A DNA stretch of 64,000 nucleotides. Source: Multifurca ochricompacta. Lineage: Eukaryota; Basidiomycota; Agaricomycetes; Russulales; Russulaceae. Positions 45,807-56,283 of the stretch are shown piece after piece; position 1 is the first letter of the stretch, and every line of letters starts with the position of its first letter. The DNA is taken from NCBI GenBank assembly GCA_022496185.1, contig WTXG01000075.1, positions 62,001 to 126,000 on the forward strand, read 5' to 3'. Made by a program: the position numbers and the translations under genes. The notes under the pieces are model-generated. The model did no database searches, was not told where the DNA came from, and saw only the letters and a program-made list of their open reading frames with translations.

Positions 45807-47008
45807 ATGTCTTCCTCCTTCGTCGCTGCCTCCGCCGCCATTGATGCCTTCACTGCCACCACTGTGGTCGTGGAAGCCTTCCCTTCCGCTCACCCCTCCA
45901 CTGTCCCTCCTCCCCTATCGACTATGAAGCCGCGGAAGAACGCGTTAAGAATCAATCCCCCAACCCCAACGATGACTTCGAACACTGCGAAGAGCCACAC
46001 CCAATGACCTCATGGGCATGGAAATGGACGACGAGGTCCCGAGTTCCCGTTCTTCGCCAACAATCCGAATTCGTCGATGTACTTCCCGCTCGAGATTACC
46101 ATGGCGGATGGCACTAAGGCAATAGCTAAGTACATCTTTTATACCAACGGAGGGATGGATGTCGCAGGATGTATGAAGAAGAATGGTCCCGTTTATGGGG
46201 CCCCGGTCTATTTGGAAGAGCGCTATACAGGACGACTGCATCACACCATGAGCGATGAGCAGCTAGGGCATTTAGCCGCTGAAGATTCTCGCGCCTTTGC
46301 AATCGACGAAGTACTGAATGACATGCGTCTCCCGTGCCTCAAAGCCAAGGTAATGAGGCTGCGGAAGAACCTGACGCTGCGTACGACTCTCAATAGGCAG
46401 TACAAGGAGCACGCAAGGATGATGACGAGATTGACCAGTGGGATGTTCCAGGTCGAGCAGGAGCTGGTAGAGATCTGAAAGAGGTTGGAAACGGGGATGC
46501 GTATCAGACCATCGCTGAAAGGTACGTGGACACATATGCACGACCCCTCCCTCCACGATCGTTGGGGGCTGCACCAAGGCTGTTACCCAACCGGTTCGAA
46601 ATGCTGCGGATGCACGAGAACCCCCGCGGAGAGACATGTTGGCGGTGTGACAGTAAGTACCACATCAGCTGGAACTGTCCCCTCAACCGCAAGTGGTGTC
46701 GTCACTGCCGCAGTAACCTGCACTGGAGCCGGTTCTGTATTTTCCGTCGTGTAGGCGTTCCCCCGACAATCATCAATCCGTCCGGCTGGTGCGGCAAGTG
46801 CCTGCATCACAATGCGGGGCATCGTGAGTTGGACTGCCCTGTCCACGACCTCTGTCACTCGTGCGGACAGCGCGGCCCCTACAGCTTTCTTCGTGCACAT
46901 AGGTGTCCCCAGGATGAGGACAAGGAAAATTACACCATGGACGATCGTAATGTAGCCGATGATTATCTGGACCTGGTACAGGACGATGATGGTACAAGTC
47001 GTTTCTAG
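45807..47008 (+). pseudogene. Gypsy-D ORF3, Cys/His-cluster protein
   Basis: Third gene, starting about 70 bp after the pol stop. Ala/Ser-rich N-terminus; acidic linker; a conserved globular region with FPLEITMADG and GGMDVAGCM (about 46083-46180); a charged helical, probably coiled-coil region (about 46330-46490); then four Cys/His clusters from 46637 on: two CX2CX4HX4C, one CX2CX6HX4C, one CX2CX11HXC. Acidic C-terminus. One 1-nt shift near 46005 and one TGA at 46476-46478 (Arg in Gypsy-E) break it. No signal peptide or membrane segment. Function not known to me; nucleic-acid binding is a reasonable inference. Confidence 0.82.
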
Positions 47009-47039
47009 CTGGGTCAGCTAGAGCCAGAAGAGGGGGTGA

Positions 47040-47628
47040 TGTTACGACCCCTGCCTAGCAACCCGATTTTCTTCACTCTCCCCAATGATGACCCTGCCCT
47101 TCCCCCTATGCTACACTTCTTGATTACGTCTCCTTCCTGGGACCCATCATGTGCCTTGCTCCCTTCCCCGTGATCGACTTTGTCTCTGTTTGCCTCGCTT
47201 TGTCTATGGTTGACTCCGTTTCTCTTATCTCTTATCCCTTATCATACGACCGGACACTTACTTAGTTCCCTATCAGAAGCTAGGCTTTACGCCCTTCGCT
47301 TTCGTATATTTGGGCCCACATGACTCTGTTCTCTTATCTCGTAGACGCCCATTCGATTACGTATATAAGTCCGCTGTAACTACAATGTAGACCTCAGACT
47401 CGACTTATTGAATACATCAGTGTTTGTCTTCTGGACTTCCCCTTGAAACCTCTGACTCAATCGTCTCAGTGCTTTTGGCACTTTCCGCTCACCATTGTCA
47501 CTCGGGAACAGCCCCGTTGACTTTGACTCATCCATTCACACTCCAAGAGGTCTTGTTGATCTCTTATCTGAACACACGTACTAAGCTGTCGCACAAGTCG
47601 TGCAGAACGTCTCACACCGGACGTAACA
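47040..47628 (+). repeat. Gypsy-D 3' LTR
   Basis: Follows the polypurine tract AGAAGAGGGGGTGA (47026-47039). Differs from the 5' LTR at eight sites, each CG against TG or CA. Confidence 0.96.
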
Positions 47629-48177
47629 AAAGGGGGGATTTGGAAGTGGGGCAAGAGATGAGAGTGAGGGTGAAAGTGCAGGGAGACGAAGCAAACAGCT
47701 CAAGGACAAGGGGTGAGAAGCCTTCCACAAGGTGGGGCTAATCTCCTAGGCAATAAGGTACTGGATCACAAGTGGACAGTCTGGAGCTGTCCATTCTATT
47801 CCTAAAGGGTTTATATACGTAATTACAACCGGGACTTTGGTCTGTGCACTACTTTAGGGGAGGTTAACTTCGCTTTAACTCCCTACTGATCCACCAATGA
47901 GAATAGCCCCACTTTTGGGCTTAGAAATCCACAGTCCGCAGTCCGCAGTTTGTGGACTGCTGTTTAGGCATTGTGGGGTTCTGTTAGTACTCTTCCCACA
48001 GGTCTCCAATTTGGCAGGAGTCCGGCCCTGGTCTGGACCAGCCTTTCTCTGGTCTTAATCTAGGGTTATCTTCATCTCTGAGGGTTCTACAAGGTCTCTG
48101 GGAGCGTCTAGGGATTTCTGGGGGGTCAGGAGGTTTTCTAGGGTGTCAGTTCATGACAGACGTTGTGTAAATAGATG

Positions 48178-48889
48178 GGGAGTCATGTCATGGAGGAGCC
48201 AACTGCAAGTTCCACTAGAGACAAAGGGTATAGAGCCCTTCCTCTAGTGCTGGTGGTGGAGTCCATGACTAAGCCCTAGATGATTGGGGCCATGACTATA
48301 GTAGACTATTAGGTTTCCTCTGGTTGGGGTGGACCCCCAATGACAGCAGCAGGTACTTCTGCCCAGAGACAAAACCTTCTAGCTACTGTGTAAATACTAT
48401 AGTAGTTCAAGCCTACTTGTATCGAGCCCAAGTGTCATGGGAGTGACTACCCATGCCTTGTTCTAGACCCTAAACTCTACCTGCAGGTCACTAAACCTGG
48501 CTTACAGATCGAGCCAAGCATTGACTGAACCTATAGCCTCAAGCCTTCTGGGCAAGTGGCCTACTAAGACTATGGATGGGACAAAAACCCAGCTACAACT
48601 AAGAATACTATTTACTTAGAGCACACATGAGGAACTCAAGGTGTTTCACCCGCTTAGGGTCCCTCATCACCTTTTGTAAGAATCCCCTGAGGGACTAGCC
48701 AAACAGATCAAGGTGGGCACATAAAGCACACCACCTTGTGGACAGTTAAGGGCAAAGAGAAATAGTCAAAGCTCACTTGAAGATTGATTGGGAAGGATGA
48801 GGTCTTGCAAGTTGTGAGCTTGAAGAAATGTAGGACTGATCAAGGAGTGGTCAGTAAAGCATGCCCAGGGCCCATAACCTGTCGAACAG
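48178..48889 (-). other. Copia-2 leader and primer-binding site
   Basis: Non-coding leader between the 5' LTR and gag. The minus strand reads GGTTATGGGCCCTG just inside the LTR (48876-48889), the same initiator tRNA-Met anticodon-arm complement as in Copia-1. Confidence 0.65.
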
Positions 48890-49393
48890 GCATGAGGTGC
48901 AGCATACTGACTGTGGGTTGTTAGCGAGTTAGGCTAGACAAAGACAAGTTAAACTTCAGAGGTAGAAGAAACTCTATTATACTATACTACTGACCTAGAC
49001 AAAGACAAGTTAACTACTAAGAGTGTTAGTCTCAAGGTATGGTAGTAAGTAAGAGAGGGGACTTACACTTCAGAGGTAGAAGAAACTCTGAAGTGTAAGA
49101 GACAAAACAGACACCCTTATATACTTTCCAAGGGATGGTCTGTGCACTGGGAATAAGTCCACAAGTGCTGGACAAAGTCCAAACAATAAACAAGAGGGAA
49201 TAAGGCCATTGGCCAGTAAGGAATCACATGCTTGTACATCATTACTAAGGTACATCAGTCAGCTACTGCGGAATGTGAGAAAGAAGGTAATAATGATATG
49301 GTAAATAGTCCGAAACTCCGATATCTAATCTAGTCCACTAAGTAGCTAATCTAATCTCCTGATGCCTGAAGCATCACCAAACACATCCTGTGT
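48890..49393 (-). repeat. Copia-2 5' LTR, outer end lost
   Basis: Matches 34253-34771 almost throughout. At 49393 the expected TCAACA is replaced by the Copia-3 LTR end. Most differences from the left LTR are CpG transitions, with one 1-nt indel. Confidence 0.92.
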
Positions 49394-49769
49394 GGTATAG
49401 TTATGAGCATGAGATAGGCTTTGTAGATGCGTGTGAAGAAAACAATTTTTATTCGTTACTTATTTCTTGCTTGATTTTTGAGCTTTATTATACATTTTAC
49501 ACTACAGCTTATTTCAATATGAACACAAGATCTTTGTAATACAGGGGCTAAGTTTTGGTCGTGCTTGAATCAGCAACATAGAATAATCAAGACAAGAGGC
49601 CATAGTCTGTAAAATCATATGAAAGATTTATTTCAACAGGATGAATAAGAAGTTCATCGCCCCTGAGGGGCACTCCAAAAATTAGTCATTCTAGCCCGAA
49701 GCTAGAATCATAGACGAGTGTGGTGCACTTTCATGCTCCTCCTGCTTGTCAATGGATTGCAATCCATCA
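49393..49769 (-). repeat. Copia-3 3' LTR (tentative limits)
   Basis: On the minus strand a polypurine run GTGGGGGGAG (about 49770-49779) is followed by TGATGGATTGCAATCC, and the element ends AACTATACCA at 49393. With no second LTR in the window the limits rest on this tract alone. Confidence 0.5.
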
Positions 49770-50580
49770 CTCCCCCCACAAGCACGATGCAAGCCTAGGG
49801 AGGAGTTGTGATAATCCACCTTCCATTTTGGAAGGGCTTTGGTTAAGATATCTGCTGTCATCTGGTCAGTAGGACAGTAGATAAGTTTGAGCATGCCATT
49901 AGATATCACATCGCGAATGAAGTGATATCTTATATCGATATGTTTTGTTCGTGCATGGTAATTATCCTCGATGGCCAGTTTTATCGCAGCCTGATTGTCA
50001 CAATAGAGCGGGGTGGATGTGATAAAAGATGGGAAAAGCTCATTTATGAGCTTGCAAAGCCATATTCCTTCTTTTGCTGTGTGCATCACAGCAACATATT
50101 CTGATTCCGTGGTGGAAAGAGTTACGAGTTCTTGTTTTCTTGAACTCCAGGATACAGCTCTGCCGTCGATCAGAAAAATGTAGCCAGAGATGGCATGCCT
50201 ATGCTCTTGACTGGCTCCATCTGCGTCTGTGTACCCTATGAGATCATGACATTCACCGCTGTAAGTCAGCTTGATATTCCTAGTGCCAGAAAGATACCGG
50301 AAGATCTGTTTAACAGCTTCCCAGTGTAATCGGCCTGGATTTTCGAGGAAGCACAACAGAGTCGAAACAGTGAATGCGATGTCTGGTCGGGTACCAACTG
50401 ATGCATACATCAAACTCCCTATTTCTTCGCGATAAGGAATTTTCATCATTTCGGCAGTGTTGGCTGGGTTTTGCGGTGAATCTTTTTTAGAATACTCAAC
50501 TCTGGGTGCCATGGAAGTGTTGTTGGGTTTCACATCGCTAAATCTGAATCGTGCAAGAATTGAAGTAATATATGACGTTT

Positions 50581-51167
50581 TGTTACAACCAGGGCCAAGT
50601 CCCCCACTTTTCTTTACCATTCCCAACATGGACCCTTCCCTTCCACCCACCCTTCACTTCCTGATCACGTCCCCATCCTGGGATCCCTCACATGCCCTAC
50701 TCCCTTCCCCATGACCACTATCTGTATATGCTGACGAGTTGTTTGTACTTACTTATGTCTTCGTTTATCTCTTATCTCCTTATCTCTAAGACTGGACACT
50801 TACTTAATTCCCTATCAGAAGCTAGGCTCTACACCCTCCGCTTTCACATATTTGGGCCCATATGACTCTGATATCTTATCTTTAGACGCTCATTCGATTA
50901 TGTATATAAGTCCGCTGTAACTACATTGTAGACCTCAGACTCGACTTATTGAATACATTGGTGTTTGTCTTCTGGACTCTCCTTTGAAAGCTCTGACTCG
51001 ATCATCTCAGTACTTCTGGTACCTTCCGCTCACCATCGTCTTAGAGAACAGCCTCTTTGACTTTGACTTCTCATAAACCACTCCAAGGGGTCTCATTGGT
51101 CCCTTACCTGATCACGAACGAACGCTGTCACACAAGTTGTGTGGAACGTCCCGCACCGGACGTAACA
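50581..51167 (+). repeat. Gypsy-E 5' LTR
   Basis: TGTTACAACCAGGGCC...GGACGTAACA. Differs from the 3' LTR at nine dinucleotides, all explicable as CpG decay. TATA at 50903-50909; self-primer AGACTCGACTT at 50937-50947. Confidence 0.96.
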
Positions 51168-51169
51168 TC

Positions 51170-51180
51170 AAGTTGAGTCT
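51170..51180 (+). promoter_or_regulatory. Gypsy-E primer-binding site (self-priming type)
   Basis: AAGTTGAGTCT, 2 nt after the LTR, complements AGACTCGACTT (50937-50947) except one position. Gypsy-D has CG there and this copy has TG, so the mismatch is itself a CpG change and leaves a G-U pair. Confidence 0.62.
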
Positions 51181-51189
51181 CCTCCCAAC

Positions 51190-52701
51190 ATGGCTTCTTC
51201 CAGCCGCAGTCAGACCTTGTTTAAAGAAGAGCTCATCGAACGCAGAGACGAGAATAATCTTTCACAACAGGCACTTGGCTCTGCCGTCTGGAAAGACTTT
51301 GAATCCGAGTTTGGATACTACATCTATCACGACGGAAGATACCAACCGGTAGAATACGACAACGAGAAAAGAATTTGGTATCGTATCTGATACTCGGATT
51401 GACGACACTCTTGGGTCACTACGGGACCCACTCCATTAGAGTTTGGATTAGGACCGTGGAGGGAGAACCCCCCGGCCATTGTCACCAACTCTGAAGAAGA
51501 ATATATAGAACCAGACCAGAACGATGACGCACCAGTATTAGCTCTTGCTACCCAGGTTGCACCGGAGATTGCTACGATCAGAGCCCCTGCATTAGCGACT
51601 CCCCAGATATCTACACGATCCACCAACACTATCCACCCTGTCATCATGTCTACCATTGCTGCACAGCTCCCTGACCCTACCCCGAACCCGCCACCCCCTC
51701 CTACCATGACTATCCCAAATATTCCACCACCATCGGGGTGACTTTCAGGAGTAATGCCTCAGACGTTCATGGGAGATTGCTCCCAGAGCAAGAAGTTCAT
51801 TCTGGAATTTACTACCTTCCAGAACTTCAACCATGATGTCCCACAAATGGTCAACCCATTTCAAAGAGCCAACCTCTTCTTATCACTCATTAGAGGAGAA
51901 GCTGTGGATGATTGGACGATGGAGCAGTTAGAGTGGCTGAATGAACAAGTGGCGTCTGGACGATGAACTACGAGCCCTGGACTTTGGGAGACCGTCACCC
52001 AACGATTCAAAGACGCCTTTACAGATGGGCAGGCTAAGCAGAAAGCTGCAAGGGAATTAAAAACACTAAAGATGGAGAGAGGGGATTTGGATGCATATGT
52101 TGCCAAATTCCACAGCCTGGCCAACCGAGCCGGGTACGACACAGATGAGGAGGCCACGTTGGACCTCTTCTCGCAGGGACTCCCCAACCCCCTGGTAAAG
52201 AACATAATCCAGTTCCATCACCCACACACTTGGGACGACTGGGTAGATGCTGCACGCCGGCAGCAACAAGATTACCTCGACTTTCAGACAAGGTTTGGGG
52301 TTGACACAAAAAAAGGGAAAATGAGAGACCAGTGGAAAGCAGCTTTTGGAGTAAAATCACCAGGACACGCCCTGACACAGGATCCAAACGCCATGGACAC
52401 CTTGGCGGATAGAACCCGCGTCCATGCCACACTCACAGAAGACAAGTGGCAGACCCTTATGAAGGAAGGGAGATGTTTCCGCTGCAAAGCCCAAGGGCAC
52501 ATGTCCCGAGATTGCCCAAAGAAGGGGGCACGCGTAGCCAAAGCTACTACTACTCCGGCCCCTGCTTCCAATAACCTGACCACCATTGACAAACGCACCA
52601 AGGAAGAAAAAGCCCATGATATATGGGCAAATATGATGAAAGAAAGCGAGGAAGTGCGCGCCATTCTAGTGGAGAAGGCGTTTGCCAAAAAGGATTTTTG
52701 A
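51190..52701 (+). pseudogene. gag: Gypsy-E gag
   Basis: Starts ATG 51190, 22 nt after the LTR. N-terminal domain of about 60 residues, Pro-rich linker (about 51640-51750), capsid (51754-52430), zinc knuckle CFRCKAQGHMSRDC (about 52470-52515), then a Lys/Glu-rich tail to the TGA at 52699-52701. About 504 codons in one frame. Internal TGA at 51388-51390, 51400-51402, 51739-51741 and 51964-51966, three of them at Arg positions of Gypsy-D. The terminal TGA lies in GAT TTT TGA, where pol overlaps in the -1 frame. Confidence 0.92.
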
Positions 52702-55700
52702 CTGGCTCGACCCCATCGGCCTGGGCAAGAGCACTACATGTAACTTCTGTGTACACTAGTCGATTCAAATCGTTGAAAATACCAGTACATTTTGAAACTA
52801 CACAGAAAACGGCCGACCGAGACGTACTGGTGGACTCTGGAGCCACCAACAACTTCATCAGCCAGCGACTTGTAAAAGTCCTGGGATTAGGGACACTTAT
52901 GCTCCCTCAAGAAAAAAACATTTGGAACATAGATGGGACAGCCAACAAGGCTGGGAGAATCACACACTATACCGACCTAAGTATACAGGTCGGGGAAAGT
53001 ACGAAGACAATCCACTTCCTCATCACTGATCTTGGGACCGAAGACCTTATCCTGGGATACCCCTGGCTTGCGGCCTTTGAGCCAAAGATAAACTGGATGG
53101 ATGCAACCATGAGTAAAGAATTCTACCCAGTCATCGTTACGTCTCTGGGGTATGATTATGCAGTGCGACACCCCGCCATCCAAGCCATTGTTATGGGAGA
53201 GCGAGCTATATGGGATGATTTAGAGCCCAGTGATCAAGTATACTGCTATATGACAAAGGCTTCTGAATTGGCACAAAAGGCAATGGAGGGGCAGGAAGCC
53301 AAAACCTTTGAAAACACCATCCCCAAAGAGTATCATCGTCACTACAAGGTATTCTCTGAAGAGGAATCTCAGTGATTTCCACCTTCACGACCTTGGGACC
53401 ATGCCATCGATTTCATACCAGATACCCCTCCAGCTATCGACTGTAAAATTTATCCACTGTCACAAAAAGAACAGGAGGCGTTGACTGCCTTTCTGGAAGA
53501 ACATCTTGCCAAAGGTTACATTTGTCCATCAAAATCACCCTATGTGTCACCTTTCTTCTTTATTAAGAAGAAAGATGGCAAGCTACGTCCAGTACAAGAT
53601 TACCGAAGAATCAATGCCTATACAGTCTGAAATACCTATCCTCTTCCACTCATACCAGAACTTATCGATACAATGAGAGACAAGGCATTATTCTCCAAAA
53701 TGGACATCCGTTGGGGATACAACAATATACATATTCGTGAAGGAGATCAGGGAAAAGCTGCATTCAAGACTAACCAAGGGCTTTTCAAACCTAATGTCAT
53801 GTTTTTTGGGCTGACCAACTCTCCGGCGACATTCCAAGCAATGATGAACCACATATTCCGAGAGCTCATACTGACCGGAGAAGTGGTTGTCTACATGGAT
53901 GATATCCTGGTTGCTACCAAAGATGATCTCCCTCATCATCAAGCCCGCGTCCATCAGGTCTTGGAGATTCTACATGACCATGATCTTTACTTAAAACCGG
54001 CAAAATGCTCCTTTGAACAAAAGAGCATCGAATACCTAGGAGTCATACTCGAGGGAGGACGCGTACGCATGGATCCAATCAAAGTACAGGGAATTAGGGA
54101 ATGGCTGACACCCACAAGCATCAAGGATGTCAGGTCTTTTATTGGGTTTTGTAACTTCTATTGGCGCTTTGTCAAAGGATTCTCAGGAATCGCTCGTCCG
54201 CTGAACGACCTCCTGAAAAAGGACATGCCATGGCATTGGGATACACCCCAACAGGAAGCATTTGAACGGATTAGAGACGTCGTAGGAGCGGAACCGGTAC
54301 TCATTCAACCAGATCTAAACCGACCCTTCGAGCTAGAGGTAGATGCTTCCCACTTTGCAAATGGAGCCGTGCTGTATCAACGCGACGGCGCACAGATCCT
54401 GCACCCAGTAGCATACTATTCAGAAACCTTCTCCCCAGCTGAACGAAATTACGACATCTGGGACAGAGAGTTGCTTGCCATTGTCAAAGCCCTACGTCAC
54501 TGGCGACCTTATCTGGCTGGCACCTCTCACAAAACTGTTATTCACATGGACCATTCCAACCTGCTGTATTGGAAGGAACCTCACAAAATCAGTCGACGAG
54601 TAGCACGAGAGGTTTTAGAACTCGAGGAATACAATTTTACCCTGAAACACATTGCAGGAAGCCGTAACGCACAAGCAGATGCATTGTCACATAGACCAGA
54701 CATGCATACCGGAGAGGACGACAATAATAACATCGTGGTCCTCCCAGAAGAAGTGTTTGCATGAACTGCGGTGGTCAGCCTCCACGACATGGATTTATGG
54801 GCACAAGTCTCGCAGAATATGAACCAAGAACTCTGCCGATCATGGGCCGACGCACATAACTTAAAGGAAATCAATGGCCTATGGTGGAAAGATGGAGATC
54901 GACTCATTGTCACCGGTGGCGACAACATTAAGAGGGGGGTGATCCATTTTCACCATGACCTCCCCTCTGCTGGCCACCCTGGCATTGCCAACACCTACAC
55001 CCTCACTAAACGAGATTACTGGTGGCCCAATATGAAACGTGACGTCGAAGACTATGTGAAAGGATGTGCAGCATGTCAAGCAAACAAGGTCAACACACAT
55101 CCAAAAGTTCCACCAATATACCCCATCACGCCTACCGCATCAACCCCATTCCAGACCATCGCTATAGATTTTATAGTCAAACTCCCTGAGTCACAAGGGT
55201 TCGACTCCATCCTTACGATCACTGACCATGACTGCTCGAAGGCAGCCCTTTTCATACCCTGCAAAGAAACTATCACAGCCAAAGGAGTGGCAAAACTATA
55301 CCTTGATCATGTTTACCGCCACTATGGACTCCCCCAGAAGGTCATCTCCGATCGAGATACTCGGTTTACATTGGCATTTGCACGAGCCCTGTGTAAAACA
55401 TTAAATATCACACAGAACATATCCACAGCATACCACCCACAGACCAACGGACAGTCGGAACGTACCAACCAGTGGTTAGAACAGTATCTGCAGTTCTGGT
55501 GTAATAGACAACAAGATGATTGGGCCCAGTGGCTCTCCACAGCAGAGTTCGCCCACAACTCCTGGCCCAATGGGACGACAAAGACTGCCCCATTCTCCCT
55601 TATCATGGGCTGGACCCCGCGGACCACATGGGTAGATAAGCCCACTAATGTACCATCCGTAACCCAGCATATCGACCAATGGAAGGAATTATGACAATCG

Positions 55701-56204
55701 GCCAATGAGAATCTACTGAAGGCGCAAGAGCTCTTATCAGCACTGCCTCACAAGTTCATACCGTATCAGGCCAATGAATGGGTCTGGCTCAAAGGGAAGA
55801 ATATTCATACGTCACATCCCTCTGCCAAGCTAGCGCCCCGACGTCACAGACCTTTCCAGATCAGGAGGAAACTGTCGGATGTTTCATACAAACTGGAACT
55901 CCCTGAGAAATGGAAGATCCATCCGGTCTTCCATGCACGACTACTGACTCCATACAAGGAAACTTCCATGCATGGTGGAAACTTCCCAAGACCACCACCT
56001 GACCTTGTTGATGGAGAAGCGGAGTGGGAAGTGGATCGCATTCTGGACTCATCCCGAAGAGGCCAAGGGCGCAAGTTACATTACCTGATCAAGTGGAAAG
56101 GATTCCCAGACTCTGACAGTTCGTGGGAACCCACTGGGAATATCTTTGCTCTGGCCCTTATCACAGAGTTCCACTTACGACACCCCCAAGCGCCCAAAGC
56201 ATAG
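52696..56204 (+). pseudogene. pol: Gypsy-E pol (protease, RT, RNase H, integrase, chromodomain)
   Basis: Single frame, -1 relative to gag, from the GATTTTTGA site to TAG 56202-56204, about 1170 codons. Protease DSGAT at about 52835; RT with YMDD 53892-53903; RNase H about 54330-54690; integrase zinc region (HH near 54950, CAACQ near 55065); catalytic Asp near 55168, SDRD near 55348, Glu in GQSE near 55452; chromodomain with IKWKGFPDSDSSWEP about 56015-56180. Stops are only TGA: 53373-53375, 53628-53630, 54762-54764 and 55692-55694. The chromodomain would be expected to steer integration to modified chromatin. Confidence 0.94.
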
Positions 56205-56283
56205 TTAAAAGGAGACGACTCTCGGCCCCAGATAAAACCCCCAGAACAATGCTTTACCAGCAACGTCCTACTATCCACTAAAC

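Larger units (their letters stand above)
39671..47628 (+). mobile_element. Gypsy-D, full-length chromovirus with third gene (7958 bp)
   Basis: 589-bp LTRs (39671-40259 and 47040-47628), 5-bp duplication AAAGG (39666-39670 and 47629-47633), gag, pol with chromodomain, ORF3, polypurine tract. The LTRs differ at eight positions, all CpG transitions. Solo LTR S2 lies in gag. The coding region has more than ten small indels. Confidence 0.96.
39623..48158 (-). mobile_element. 574-bp TG...CA insertion (solo-LTR-like), split by Gypsy-D
   Basis: Net sequence 39623-39670 plus 47634-48158. On the minus strand it begins TGTCATGAAC and ends TTGTAACA, with a TATATAAA-like motif near 47812, so it looks like a solo LTR. 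However, the flanking direct repeat is 19 bp (GACGTTGTGTAAATAGATG at 39604-39622 and 48159-48177), not the 4-6 bp expected. A native single copy of the 19-mer fits the Copia-2 leader by comparison with Copia-1. Confidence 0.65.
34253..49393 (-). mobile_element. Copia-2, Ty1/copia element with nested insertions
   Basis: Minus-strand copia element of the Copia-1 family. The 3' LTR is at 34253-34771 and the 5' LTR at 48890-49393, about 99% identical apart from six bases missing at the outer end of the right LTR. It is interrupted in its leader at 39623-48158 by a 574-bp insertion that contains Gypsy-D. No target duplication can be read because the outer end of the right LTR is lost. Confidence 0.92.
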
